From: Clusia tigrina
Taxonomy: Eukaryota; Arthropoda; Insecta; Diptera; Clusiidae
Length of the DNA: 64,000 nucleotides
NCBI GenBank assembly: GCA_920105625.2
Contig: OV050030.1
Location: 218,348,325 to 218,412,324 of the forward strand
Reading direction: 5' to 3'
Both the position numbers and the translations under genes were made by a program. The notes beneath the pieces are model-generated. The model did no database searches. It saw only the letters and a list, made by a program, of their open reading frames with translations, and had not been told where the DNA came from. This document shows positions 27,101 through 41,518 of this stretch, in pieces. Numbering within the stretch: the stretch's first letter is position 1; each line of letters starts with the position of its first letter.

Positions 27101-29099
27101 TAGAGAAGGCAGTAGACCCCCTAATCGACAGCGGCAGCGACTGAGATGCCTACAGAGACGCTGGCAGATGCGGCGACGCCTACTGAGACGCCAACTGAGG
27201 CAGGTAGGGGTGGATATAGGCATAGAGAAGGCTGCAGACCCCCTAATCGACAGCGGCAGCAACTGGAACGCCTACAGAGACGCTGACAGGGGCTTCGACG
27301 CCGACTGAGACGCCGACTGAGGCAGATAGGGGTAGATATAGGCATAGAGAAGGCAGCATACCCCCCAATCGACAGTGGCATTGACGGAGACGCCTACAGA
27401 GACGCTGACAGAGGCAGATAGGAGTAGATATAGGCATAGAGAAGGCAGCAGACCCCCCCAATCGACAGCGGAAGCGACGGAGGCGCCTACAGAGACGCTG
27501 ACAGAGGCTGCGACGCTGACTGAGACGCCGACTGAGGCAGATAGGAATAGAGAAGGCAGCAGACCTCCCCAGTCGACAGCGGCAGCGACTGAGACGCCTA
27601 CAGAGACGCTGACAGAGGCTGCGACGCTGAGTGAGACGCCGACTGAGGCAGATAGGCATAGAGAAGGCAGCAGACCCCCAATCGACAGCTGCAACGACTG
27701 AGACTCCTACAGAGACGCTGACAGAGGCTGCGACGCCGACTGAGACGCCGACTGAGGCAGATAGGGGTAGATATAGGCATAGAGAAGCAGGAGACCCCCA
27801 CAATCCACAGCGGCAGCGACTGGGACGCCTACAGAGACGCTGGCAGAGGCTGCGACGCCGACTGAGACGCCGACTGAGGCAGATAGGGGTAGATATAGGC
27901 ATAGAGAAGGCAGCAGACCCCCTATTCGACAGCGGCAGCGACTGAGATGCCTACAGAGACGCTGGCAGATACGGCGACGCCTACTGAGACGCCTACTGAG
28001 GCAGATTGGGGTGGATATAGGCATAGAGAAAGCAGCAGACCTACCCAATCTACAGCGGCAGCGACTGAGACGCCTACAGAGACACTGACACAGGTTGCGA
28101 CACCGACTGAGACGCCGACTGAGGCAGATAGGGGTAGATATTGGCTTAGAAAAGGCAGCAGACCCCCCAATCGACATCGGCAGCGACTGAGACGCCTAAA
28201 GAGACGCTGACAGAGGCAGATAAGGGTAGATATAGGCATAAAGAAGGTAGCAGACACCCCAATCGACAGCGGCAGCGACTGAGACGCCTACATAGACGCT
28301 GATAGAGGCTGCGACGCCGACTGAGACACCGACTGAGGCAGATAGGGGCAGATATAAGCATAGAGAAGGCAGCAGACACCCCAATCGACATCAGCAGCGA
28401 CTGAGACGCCTACAGAGACGCTGACAGAGGCAGATAAGGGTAGATATAGGCATAAAGAAGGTAGCAGACACCCCAATCGACAGCGGCAGCGACTGAGACG
28501 CCTACATAGACGCTGATAGAGGCTGCGACGCCGACTGAGACACCGACTGAGGCAGATAGGGGCAGATATAAGCATAGAGAAGGCAGCAGACACCCCAATC
28601 GACAGCGGCAGCGACTGAGACACCTACAGAAACGCTGACAGAGGCTGCGACGCCGACTGAGGTAGATAGGGGTAGATATAGGCATAGAGAAGGCAGCAGA
28701 CCCCCCAATCGACAGCGGAAGCGACTGAGATGCCTACAGAGACGCTGGCAGATACGGCGACGCCTACTGAGACGCCTACTGAGGCAGATAGGGGTGGATA
28801 TAGGCATAGAGAAAGCAGCAGACCTACCCAATCGACAGCGGCAGCGACTGGGACGCCTACAGAGACGCTGGCAGATGCGGCGACGCCGACTGAGACGCCC
28901 ACTGAGACGCCGACTGAGGCAGATAGAGGTAGATATAGGCATAGAGAATGCAGCAGACCCCCAATCGGCGGCGGCGACGACTGAGACTCCTACAGAGACG
29001 CTGACAGAGGCTGCGACGCCGACTGAGGCAGATAGGGGTAGAAATAGGCATGGAGAAGGCAGCAGACTCCCCAATCGACAGCGGCATTGACTGAGACGC

Positions 29100-32000
29100 C
29101 TACAGAGACGCTAAAAGAGGCTGCGACATCGACTGAGACGCCGACTGAGACGCCGACTGAGGCAGATAGGTGTAGATATAGGCATAGAAGAGGCAGCAGA
29201 CCCCCAATCGACAGCGGCAGCGACTGAGACGCCTACAGAGACGCTGATAGAGGCTGCGACGCCGACTGAGACGCCGACTGAGGCGGATAGGGGTAGATAT
29301 AGGCATAGAGAAGGCAGCAGACCCCCCAATCGACAGCGGCAGCGACTGGGACGCCTACAGAGACCCTGGCAGATGCGGCAACGCCGACTGAGACGCTGAC
29401 TGAGGCAGATAGGGGTAGATATAGGCATAGAGAAGGCAGCAGACCTCTCCAATCGACAGCGGCAGCGACTGAGACACCTACAGAGATACTGACAGAGGAT
29501 GCGACACCGACTGAGACGCCGACTGAGGCAGATAGGGGTAGATAAGGCAGCAGACCCCCCATTCCACAGCGGCAGCGACTGAGAATCCTACAGAGACGCT
29601 GACAGAGGCTGCGACACCGACTGCCACGCCGCCTGAGGCAGATAGGTGTAGATCTAGGCGTAGATAAGGCAGCAGACCCCCCCCCCCAATCGAGAGCGGC
29701 AGCGACTGAGAAGCCTACAGAGACGCTGACAAAGGCTGCGATGCCGACTGAGGCAGATAGGAGTAAATCTAGGCGTAGAGAAGGCAGCATACTCCCCAAT
29801 CGCCAGCGGCAGCGACTGAGAAGCCTACAGAGTCGCTGAAAGAGGCTGCGACATCGGCTGAGACGCGGACTGAGCCGCCGACAGAGCAGATAGGGGTAGA
29901 TATAGGCATAGAGAAGGCAGCAGACCCCCCAATTGGCGGCGGCAACGACTGAGACTCTTACAGAGACGCTGACAGAGGCTGCGACGCCGACTGAGGCAGA
30001 TAGGGGTAGATATAGGCATAGAGAAGGCAGCAGACCCCCAATCGACAGCGGCATTGACTGAGACGCCTACAGAGACCCTGGCAGAAGCGGCGACGCCGAC
30101 TGAGACGCCGACTGAGGCAGATAGGGGTAGATATAGGCATAGAGAAGGCAGTAGACCTCCCCAATCGACAGCGCCAGCGACTGAGACGCCTACAGAGACG
30201 CTGATAGAGGCTGCGACGCCGACTGACGCAGATAGGGGCAGATATAGGCATAGAGAAGGCAGCAGACCCCCAATCGACAGCGGCAGCGACTGAGACGCCT
30301 ACAGAGATACTGACAGAGGATGCGACACCGACTGAGAAGCCTGCTGAGGCAGATATTGGTAGATATAGACATAGAGAAGGCAGCAGACCCCCAATCGACA
30401 GCGGCAACGACTGAGACTCCTACAGATACGCTGACTGAGGCTGCGACGCCGACTGAGATGCCGACTGAGGCAGATACGGGTAGATATAGGTATAGAGAAC
30501 GCAGCAGACCCCCCAACCGACAGCGGCATTGACTGAGACGCCTACAGAGACGCGGACAGAGGCTGCGACGCCGACTGAGACGCCGAATGAGGCAGATAGG
30601 GGTAGATATAGGCATAGAGAATACAGCAGACCTCCCCAATCGACAGCGACAGCGACTGAGACGCCTACAGAGACATTGATAGAGGCTGCGACACCGACTG
30701 AAACGCGGACTGAGGAAGATAGGGGTAGATATTGGCTTAGAAAAGGCAGCAGACCCCCAATCGACATCGGCAGCGACTGAGACGCCTACAGAGACGCTGA
30801 TAGAGGCTGCGACGCCGACTGAGGCAGATAGGGGCAGATATAGGCATAGAGAAGGCAGCAGACCCCCAATCGACAGCGGCAGCGACTGAGAAACCTACAG
30901 AGACGCTGACAAATGGTAGGACGCCGACTGAGGCAGATAGGTGTAAATATAGGCATAGAAAAGGCAGCAGACTCCCCAATCGACAGCGGCAGCGATTGAG
31001 ACGCATACAGAGACGCTGACAGATGCTGCGCAGTCGACTGAGACGCTGACTGAGGCAGATAGGGGTAGTTATAGGCGTAGAGAAGCAGCAGACCTCCCCA
31101 GTCGACAGCGGCAGCGAGTGAGACGCCTACAGCGACGCTGACAGAGGCTGCGACGCTGACTGACACGCCGACTGAGGCAGATAGGCATAGAGAAGGCAGC
31201 AGACTTCCCAATCGACAGCGGCAACGACTGAGACTCCTACAGATTCGCTGACAAAGGCCGCGACGCCGACTGAGGCAGATGGGTGTAAATATAGGCATAG
31301 AGAAGGCAGCAGACTCCTTAATCGACAGCGGCAGCGAGTGAGACGCATACAGAGACGCTGACAGAGGCTGCGAAGCCGACTGAGACGCTGACTGAGGCAG
31401 ATAGGGGTAGATAAAGGCAGAGAGAAGGCAGCAGACCCCCCAATCGACAGCGACTGGGACGCCTACAGAGACGCTGACAGAGGCTGCGACGCCGACTGAG
31501 ACGCCGACTGAGGCAGATAGGAGTAGATATAGGCATAGCGAAGGCAGTAGACCCCCTAATCGACAGCGGCAGCGACTGAGATGCCTACAGAGACGCTGGC
31601 AGATGCGGCGACGCCTACTGAGACGCCAACTGAGGCAGGTAGGGGTGGATATAGGCATAGAGAAGGCTGCAGACCCCCTAATCGACAGCGGCAGTAACTG
31701 GAACGCCTACAGAGACGCTGACAGAGGCAGATAGGAGTAGATATAGGCATATAGAAGGCAGCAGACCCCCCCAATCGACAGCGGAAGCGACGGAGACGCC
31801 TACAGAGACGCTGACAGAGGCTGCGACGCTGACTGAGACGCCGACTGAGGCAGATAGGAATAGAGAAGGCAGCAGACCTCCCCAGTCGACAGCGGCAGCG
31901 ACTGAGACGCCTACAGAGACGCTGACAGAGGCTGCGACGCTGAGTAAGACGCCGACTGAGGCAGATAGGCATAGAGAAGGCAGCAGACCCCCAATCGACA

Positions 32001-33000
32001 GCTGCAACGACTGAGACTCCTACAGAGACGCTGACAGAGGCTGCGACGCCGACTGAGACGCCGACTGAGGCAGATAGGGGTAGATATAGGCATAGAGAAG
32101 CAGGAGACCCCCACAATCCACAGCGGCAGCGACTGGGACGCCTACAGAGACGCTGACAGAGGCTGCGACGCCGACTGAGACGCCGACTGAGGCAGATAGG
32201 GGTAGATATAGGCATAGAGAAGGCAGCAGACCCCATATTTGACAGCGGCAGCGACTGAGATGCCTACAGAGACGCTGGCAGATACGGCGACGCCTACTGA
32301 GACGCCTACTGAGGCAGATTGGGGTGGATATAGGCATAGAGAAAGCAGCAGACCTACCCAATCGACAGCGGCAGCGACTGAGACGCCTACAGAGACACTG
32401 ACACAGGTTGCGACACCGACTGAGACGCCGACTGAGGCAGATAGGGGTAGATATTGGCTTAGAAAAGGCAGCAGACCCCCCAATCGACATCGGCAGCGAC
32501 TGAGACGCCTAAAGAGACGCTGACAGAGGCAGATAAGGGTAGATATAGGCATAAAGAAGGTAGCAGACACCCCAACCGAGAGCGGCAGCGACTGAGACGC
32601 CTACATAGACGCTGATAGAGGCTGCGACGCCGACTGAGACACCGACTGAGGCAGATAGGGGCAGATATAAGCATAGAGAAGGCAGCAGACACCCCAATCG
32701 ACATCAGCAGCGACTGAGACGCCTACAGAGACGCTGACAGAGGCAGATAAGGGTAGATATAGGCATAAAGAAGGTAGCAGACACCCCAATCGACAGCGGC
32801 AGCGACTGAGACGCCTACATAGACGCTGATAGAGGCTGCGAGGCCGACTGAGACACCGACTGAGGCAGATAGGGGCAGATATAAGCATAGAGAAGGCAGC
32901 AGACACCCCAATCGACAGCGGCAGCGACTGAGACACCTACAGAAACGCTGACAGAGGCTGCGACGCCGACTGAGGTAGATAGGGGTAGATATAGGCATAG
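29100..33000. repeat. Dispersed copy of the 7.4-11.2 kb segment
   Basis: Variant monomers here follow those at about 7.4-11.2 kb in the same order, at offsets of 21694-21698 bp rising to 21806 bp. The block length (about 3.9 kb) is close to the local higher-order period. Material of the same type is therefore separated by over 10 kb of other higher-order families, which implies block exchange at distance or a larger-scale duplication. Confidence 0.7.
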
Positions 33001-36000
33001 AGAAGGCAGCAGACCCCCCAATCGACAGCGGAAGCGACTGAGATGCCTACAGAGACGCTGGCAGATACGGCGACGCCTACTGAGACGCCTACTGAGGCAG
33101 ATAGGGGTGGATATAGGCATAGAGAAAGCAGCAGACCTACCCAATCGACAGCGGCAGCGACTGAGACGCCTACAGAGACACTGACAGAGGTTGCGACACC
33201 GACTGAGACGCCGACTGAGGCAGATAGGGGTAGATATAGGCATAGAGAAGGCAGCATACCCCCCAATCGACAGTGGCATTGACGGAGACGCCTACAGAGA
33301 CGCTGACAGAGGCAGATAGGAGAAGATATAGGCATAGAGAAGGCAGCAGACCCCCCCAATCGACAGCGGAAGCGACGGAGACGCCTACAGAGACGCTGAC
33401 AGAGGCTGCGACGCTGACTGAGACGCCGACTGCGGCAGATAGGAATAGAGAAGGCAGCAGACCTCCCCAGTCGACAGCGGCAGCGACTGAGACGCCTACA
33501 GAGACGCTGACAGAGGCTGCGACGCTGAGTGAGACGCCGACTGAGGCAGATAGGCATAGAGAAGGCAGCAGACCCCCAATCGACAGCTGCAACGACTGAG
33601 ACTCCTACAGAGACGCTGACAGAGGCTGCGACGCCGACTGAGACGCCGACTGAGGCAGATAGGGGTAGATATAGGCATAGAGAAGCAGGAGACCCCCACA
33701 ATCCACAGCGGCAGCGACTGGGACGCCTACAGAGACGCTGACAGAGGCTGCGACGCCGACTGAGACGCCGACTGAGGCAGATAGGGGTAGATATAGGCAT
33801 AGAGAAGGCAGCAGACCCCCTATTCGACAGCGGCAGCGACTGAGATGCCTACAGAGACGCTGGCAGATACGGCGACGCCTACTGAGACGCCTACTGAGGC
33901 AGATTGGGGTGGATATAGGCATAGAGAAAGCAGCAGACCTACCCAATCGACAGCGGCAGCGACTGAGACGCCTACAGAGACACTGACACAGGTTGCGACA
34001 CCGACTGAGACGCCGACTGAGGCAGATAGGGGTAGATATTGGCTTAGAAAAGGCAGCAGACCCCCCAATCGACATCGGCAGCGACTGAGACGCCTAAAGA
34101 GACGCTGACAGAGGCAGATAAGGGTAGATATAGGCATAAAGAAGGTAGCAGACACCCCAATCGACAGCGGCAGCCACTGAGACGCCTACATAGACGCTGA
34201 TAGAGGCTGCGACGCCGATTGAGACACCGACTGAGGCAGATAGGGGCAGATATAAGCATAGAGAAGGCAGCAGACACCCCAATCGACATCGGCAGCGACT
34301 GAGACGCCTACAGAGACGCTGACAGAGGCAGATATAGGCATAGAGAAGGCAGCAGACCCCCCAATCGACAGCGGAAGCGACTGAGATGCCTACAGAGACG
34401 CTGGCAGATACGGCGACGCCTACTGAGACGCCTACTGAGGCAGATAGGGGTGGATATAGGCATAGAGAAAGCAGCAGACCTACCCAATCGACAGCGGCAG
34501 CGACTGAGACGCCTACAGAGACACTGACAGAGGTTGCGACACCGACTGAGACGCCGACTGAGGCAGATAGGGGTAGATATTGGCTTAGAAAAGGCAGTAG
34601 ACCCCCCAGTCGACAGCGGCAGCGACTGGGACGCCTACAGAGACGCTGGCAGATGCGGCGACGCCGACTGAGACGCCCACTGAGACGCCGACTGAGGCAG
34701 ATAGAGGTAGATATAGGCATAGAGAATGCAGCAGACCCCCCAATCGGCGGCGGCGACGACTGAGACTCCTACAGAGACGCTGACAGAGGCTGCGCCGCCG
34801 ACTGAGGCAGATAGGGGTAGATATAGGCATGGAGAAGGCAGCAGACTCCCCAATCGACAGCGGCATTGACTGAGACGCCTACAGAGACGCTGGCAGATGC
34901 GGCGAGGCCGACTGAGACACCAACTGAGGCAGATAGGGGTAGATATAGGTATAGAGAAGGCAGCAGACCCCCCAATCGACAGTGGCAGCGACTGGGACGG
35001 CTACAGAGACGCTGACAGAAGCTGCGACGCCGACTGAGACGCCCACTGAGACGCCGACTGAGGCAGATAGGGGTATATATAGGCATAGAGAAGGTAGCAG
35101 ACCTCCCCAATCTACAGAGGCAGCGACTGAGACGCCTACAGAGACGCTGACACAGGCTGCGACACCTACTGATACGCCGACTGAGGCAGATAGGGGTAGA
35201 TATTGGCATAGAGACGGCAGCAGATCCCCCAATCGACAGCGGCAGCGACTGAGACGCCTACAGAGACGGTGAAAGAGGCAGATAGGGGTAGATATAGGCG
35301 TAGAGAAGGCAGCAGACTCCCCAATCGACAGCGTTGGCGACTGAGACGCCTACAGAGATGCTGACATAGGCTGCGACATCCACTGAGACGCCGACTGAGA
35401 CGCCGACTGAGGCAGATAGGTGTAGATATAGGCATAGAAGAGGCAGCAGACCCCCAATCGACAGCGGCAGCGACTGAGACGCCTACAGAGACGATGATAG
35501 AGGCTGCGACGCCGACTGAGACGCCGACTGAGACGCCGACTGAGGCGGATAGGGGTAGATATAGGCATAGAGAAGGCAGCAGACCCCCAATCGACAGCAG
35601 CAGCGACTGGGACGCCTACAGAGACCCTGGCAGATGCGGCGACGCCGACTGAGACGCCGACTGAGGCAGATCGGGGTAGATATAGGCATGGAGAAGGCAG
35701 CAGACTCCCCAATCGACAGCGGCTTTGACTGAGACGCCTACAGAGACGCTGGCAGATGCGGCGACGCCGACTGAGACACCAACTGAGGCAGATAGGGGTA
35801 GATATTGGCATAGAGAAGGCAGCAGACCCCCCAATCGACAGCGGCATTGACGGAGACACCTACAGAGACGCCGACTTAGGTGTAGATCTATGCATAGAGA
35901 AGGCAGCAGACGCCCCAATCGACAGCGGCAGCGACTGAGACGCGTACAGAGACGCTGACAGAGGCTGCGACGCCGACTGAGGCGCCGACCTTGGCAGATA

Positions 36001-37083
36001 GGGGTAGATATAGGCATAGAAAAGGCAGCAGACCTCCCATTCGACAGGGGCAGCGACTGAGACGCCTACAGAGTCGCTGAGAGAGGCTGCGACGCCGACT
36101 GAGACAGATATTTGTAGATATAAGCATACAGAAGGCAGCAGACCCCCCAATCGATAGCGGCAGGGGTTGAGACGCCTACAGAGACGCTGACAGAGGCTAC
36201 GACGCTGACTGAGGCAATTAGGTGTATATCTATGCATAGGGAAGGCAGCAGACGCCCCAATCGACAGCGGCAGCGACTGAGACGCGTACAGAGACGCTGA
36301 CAGAAGCTGCGACGCCGACTGAGACGCCGACTGTGGCAGATCGGGGTAGATATTGGCATAGAGAAAGCAGGAGACCCCCCAATCGACAGCGGCAGCGACT
36401 GAGACGCCTCCAGAGACGCTGTCAGAGGCTGCGACGCCGACTGAGATGCCGACTGAGGCAGATAGGAGTAGATATAAGCATAGAGAAGGCAGCAGACCCA
36501 CCAATAGACAGCGGAAGCGACTAAGACGCCTACAGAAATGCTGACAGGGGCTGCGACGCCGACTGAGGCAGATAGGGGCAGATCTATGCATAGAGAAGGC
36601 AGCAGATGCCCCAATCGACAGCGACAGCGACTGAGACTCCTACAGATACGCTGACAGAGGCTGCGACGCCGACTGAGACGCCTACTGATGCAGATAGGGG
36701 TAGATATGGGCATAGAGAAGGCAGCAGACCCCCCAATCAACAGCGGCAGCGACTGGTACGCCTACAGAGACGCTAACAGAGGCTGCGACGCCGACTGAGA
36801 CGCCGACTTTGGCAGATATGGGTAGATATAGGCATAGAGAAGGCATCAGACCGCCCAATCGACAGCGACAGCGACTGAGACGCCTACAGAGCCGCTGAAA
36901 AAGGCTGCGACGCCGACTGAGACGCCGACTGATGCAGATAGAGGTAGATATAAGAATAGAGAAGGCATCAGACACCCCAATCGAAAACGGCAGCGACTGA
37001 GAAGCCTACAGAGACCCTGACAGAGGCTGCGACGCCGACTGAGACGCCTACTGATGCAGATAGGGGTAGATATGGGCATAGAG

Positions 37084-40000
37084 AAGGCAGGACACACCCC
37101 AATCGACAGCGGCAGCTACTGAGATGCCTACAGAGACGCTGGCAGATGCGGCGACGCCGACTGCGACACCAACTGACGCAGAAAGGGTAGATATTGGCAT
37201 AGAGAAGGCATCAGACCCCCTAATCGACAGCAGCAGCGACTGAGGCGCCTACAGAGACGGCGACAGAGGCAGATAGGGGTAGATATAGGCGTAGAGAAGG
37301 CAGCAGACTCCCCAGAGGCTGCGAGCCCGGCTCAGGCAGCTAGGGGTAGATGTAGTCATAGAGAAGGCAGCAGACCCAGCAATCGACAGCGGCAGCGACT
37401 GAAATGCCTACAGAGACGCTGAAAGAGGCTGCGACATCGACTGAGACACCGACTGAGACGCCGGCTGAGGCACATAGGGGTAGATATAGGCGTAGAGAAG
37501 GCAGCAGACCTCCCCAGTCGACAGCGGCAGCGACTGAGACGCCTACAGAGACGCTGAAAGAGGCTGCGACATCGACTGAGACGCCGACTGAGACACCGAC
37601 TGAGGCAGATAGGGGTAGATATAGGCATAGAGAAGGCAGCAGACCTCCCCAGTCGACAGCGGCAGCGACTGAGACGCCTACAGAGACGCTGGCAGAGGCT
37701 GCGACGCCGGCTGAGGCAGCTATGGGTAGATGTAGTCATAGAGAAGGCAGCAGACCCAGAAATCGACAGAGGCAGCGACTGAAATGCCTACAGAGACGCT
37801 GAACGAGGCTGCGACATCGACTGAGACACCGACTGAGACGCCGACTAAGGCAGATAGGGGTAGATATAGGCGTAGAGAAGGCAGCAGACCTCCCCAGTCG
37901 ACAGCGGCAGCGACTGAGACGCCTACAGAGACGCTGGCAGAGGTTGCGACGCTGACTGAGACGCCGACTGAGGCAGATAGGCATAGAGAAGGCAGCAGAC
38001 CCCCAAATCGACAGCGGCAACGACTGAGACTCTTACAGAGACGCTGACAGAGGCAGCGACGCCGACTGAGGCAGATAGGGGTAGATATAGGCATAGAGAA
38101 GGCAGCAGACCCGCCAATCGACAGCGGCAACGACTGAGATGCCTACAGAGACGCTGACAGAGGCTGCGACTCCGACTGAGATGCCGACTGAGGCAGATAG
38201 TGGTAGATATAGGCATAGAGAAGGCAGCAGACCCGCCAATCGACAGCGGCAACGACTGAGATGCCTACAGAGACGCTGAGAGAGGCTGCGACGCCGACTG
38301 AGGCAGATAGGTGTTGAAATAGGCATGCAGAAGGCAGCAGACCCGCCAATCGACAGCGGCAACGACTGAGATGCCTACAGAGACGCTGACAGAGGCTGCG
38401 ACGCCGACTGAGGCAGATAGGGGTAGAAATAGGCATAGAGAAGGCAGCAGACCCCCCAATCGACAGCGGCAGCGACTGGGACCCCTACAGAGACGCCGAC
38501 TGAGACGTCGACTGAGGTATATAGGGGTAGAGAAGGCAGCAGACCCGCCAATTGGCAGCAGCAGCGACTGAGACGCCTACAGAGATGCTGTCAGAGGCCG
38601 CCGACTGAGGCAGCTAGGGATAGATGTAGTCATAGAGAAGGTAGCAGACCCCCCAATCGACAGCGGCAGCGACTGAGACGCTTACAGAGACGCTGAAAAA
38701 GGCTGTGACGCCGACTGAGGCAGATAGGTGTCGATCTAGGCGTAGAGAAGGCAGCAGACTCCCCAATCGACAGCGGCAGGGACTGAGAAGTCTACAGAGA
38801 CGCTGAAAGAGGCTGCGACATCGACTGAGACGCCGTCTGAGACGCCGACTGAGGCAGACAGGGGTAGATATAGGAATAGAGAAGAGAGCAGAAGACCAAT
38901 CGACAGCAGCAACGACTGAGTCTCCTACAGACACGCTGACTGAGCCTGCGACGCCGACTGAGACGCCGACTGAGGCAGATATTGGTAGATATAGACATAG
39001 AGAAGGCAGCAGACCCCCAATCGACAGCGGCAACGACTGAGACTCCTACAGATACGCTGACTGAGGCTGCGACGCCGACTGAGACGCCGACTGAGGCAGA
39101 TACGGGTAGATATAGGCATAGAGAAGGCAGCAGACCCCTCAATCGACAGCGGCATTGACTGAGATGCACACAGAGACGCTGACAGAGGCTGCGAAGCCGA
39201 CTGAGACAATGACTGAGGCAGATAGGGGTAGATAAAGGAAGAGAGAAGGCAGCAGACCCCCCAATCGACAGCGGCAGCGACTTAGAATCCTACAGAGACG
39301 CTGACAGAGGCTGCGACGCTGACTGAGGCAGATAGGTGTAGATATAGGCGTAGAGAAGGCAGTAGACCCCCCAATCGACAGCGGCAGCGACTGAGAAGCC
39401 TACAGAGACGCAGACAGAGGCTGCGACGCCGACTGAGACGCCGACTGAGGCAGATAGGGGTAGAAATTGGCATAGAGAAGCAGCAGAACCCCACATTCGA
39501 CAGCGGCAGCGACTGGGACGCCTACAGAGACGCTGACAGAGGCTGCGACGCCGACTGAGACGCCGACTGAGACGCCGACTAAGGCAGATATAGGTAGATA
39601 TAGGCATAGAGAAGGCAGCAGACTCCCCAATCGACAGCGGCAGCGACTGAGATGCCTACACAGACGCAGGCAGATGCGGTGACGCCGACTGCGACGCCGA
39701 CTGAGGCAGATAGGTGTAGATTTAGGCGTAGAGAAGGCAGTAGACCCCCCAATCGACAGCGGCAGCGACTGAGAAGCCTACAGAGACGCTGACAAAGGCT
39801 GCGACGATGACTGAGGCAGATAGGGGTAGATGTAGTCATAGAGAAGGCAGCAGACCCCCCAATCGACAGCGGCAGCGACTGAGACGCCTACAGAGACGCT
39901 GACAGAGTCTGCGACGCTGAGTGAGACGCCGACTAAGGCAGATAGGAATAGAGAAGGCAGCAGACCTCCCCAGTCGACAGCGGCAGCGACTGAGACGCCT

Positions 40001-40200
40001 ACAGAGACGCTGACAGAGGCTGCGACGCTGACTGAGACACCGACTGAGGCAGATAGGCATAGAGAAGGCAGCAGACCCCCCAATCGACAGCTGCAACGAC
40101 TGAGACTCCTACACAGACGCTGACAGAGGCTGCGACGCCGACTGAGACGCCGACTGAGGCAGACAGGGGTAGATATAGGCATAGAGAAGGCCGCAGACCC
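37084..40200. repeat. Diverged, irregular part of the array
   Basis: Monomers here carry variants rare elsewhere, such as GATGTAGTCATAGAGAAGG and CGACATCGACTGAGAC. One unit at about 37312-37330 is truncated: the C tract is followed directly by AGAGGCTGCGAG, so the first third of the monomer is missing. Units such as those around 37160 have base changes in otherwise fixed blocks. It separates the 2.5-kb family on its left from the families on its right. Confidence 0.6.
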
Positions 40201-41110
40201 CCTATTCGACAGCGGCAGCGACTGAGATGCCTACAGAGATGCTGGCAGATACGGCGACGCCTACTGAGACGCCTACTGAGGCAGATAGGGGTGGATATAC
40301 GCATTACGAAAGCAGCAGACCTATCCAATCGACAGCGGCAGCGACTGAGACGGCTACAGAGACACTGACAGAGGTTGCGACACCGACTGAGACGCCGACT
40401 GAGGCAGATAGGGGTAGATATTGGCTTAGAAAAATCAGCAGACCACCCCAATCGACATCGGCAGCGACTGAGACGCCTACAGAGACGCTGATAGACGCAG
40501 ATAAGGGTAGATATAGGCATAAAGAAGGTAGCAGAAACCCCAATCGACAGCGGCAGCGACTGAGACGCTTACAGAGACGCTGAAAAAGGCTGTGACGCCG
40601 ACTGAGGCAGATAGGTGTCGATCTAGGCGTAGAGAAGGCAGCAGACTCCCCAATCGACAGCGGCAGGGACTGAGAAGTCTACAGAGACGCTGAAAGAGGC
40701 TGCGACATCGACTGAGACGCCGTCTGAGACGCCGACTGAGGCAGACAGGGGTAGATATAGGAATAGAGAAGAGAGCAGAAGACCAATCTACAGCGGCAGC
40801 GACTGAGTCTCCTACAGACACGCTGACTGAGCCTGCGACGCCGACTGAGACGCCGACTGAGGCAGATATTGGTAGATATAGACATAGAGAAGGCAGCAGA
40901 CCCCCAATCGACAGCTGCAACGACTGAGACTCCTACAGATACGCTGACTGAGGCTGCGACGCCGACTGAGACGCCGACTGAGGCAGATACGGGTAGATAT
41001 AGGCATAGAGAAGGCAGCAGACCCCTCAATCGACAGCGGCGTTGACTGAGATGCACACAGAGACGCTGACAGAGGCTGCGAAGCCGACTGAGACAATGAC
41101 TGAGGCAGAT
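38614..41110. repeat. 1887-bp higher-order repeat pair
   Basis: Variant monomers at about 38.66-39.22 kb recur at about 40.55-41.11 kb with an offset of 1887 bp. They include GACAGGGGTAGATATAGGAA followed by the unusual GAAGAGAGCAGAAGACCAATC. Only the first third of the 1.9-kb period is repeated, so this is a partial second copy. Confidence 0.75.
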
Positions 41111-41120
41111 ATGGGTAGAT

Positions 41121-41518
41121 AAAGGAAGAGAGAAGGCAGCAGACCCCCCAATCGACAGCGGCAGCTTCTTAGAATCCTACAGAGACGCTGACAGAGGCTG
41201 CGACGCTGACTGAGGCAGATAGGTGTAGATATAGGCGTAGAGAAGGCAGTAGACCCCCCAATCGACAGCGGCAGCGACTGAGAAGCCTACAGAGACGCTG
41301 ACAAAGGCTGCGACGATGACTGAGGCAGATAGGGGTAGATAAAGGAAGAGAGAAGGCAGCAGACCCCCCAATCGACAGCGGCAGCTTCTTAGAATCCTAC
41401 AGAGACGCTGACAGAGGCTGCGACGCTGACTGAGGCAGATAGGTGTAGATATAGGCGTAGAGAAGGCAGTAGACCCCCCAATCGACAGCGGCAGCGACTG
41501 AGAAGCCTACAGAGACGC
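41121..41518. repeat. Local 220-bp direct duplication of two monomers
   Basis: AAAGGAAGAGAGAAGGCAGC and the rare AGCTTCTTAGAATCC recur at an offset of exactly 220 bp (41121 and 41341; 41162 and 41382). The match runs until about 41517, where the second copy switches to ACGCAGACAGAGG. This is the smallest clear duplication event in the array. Confidence 0.85.
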
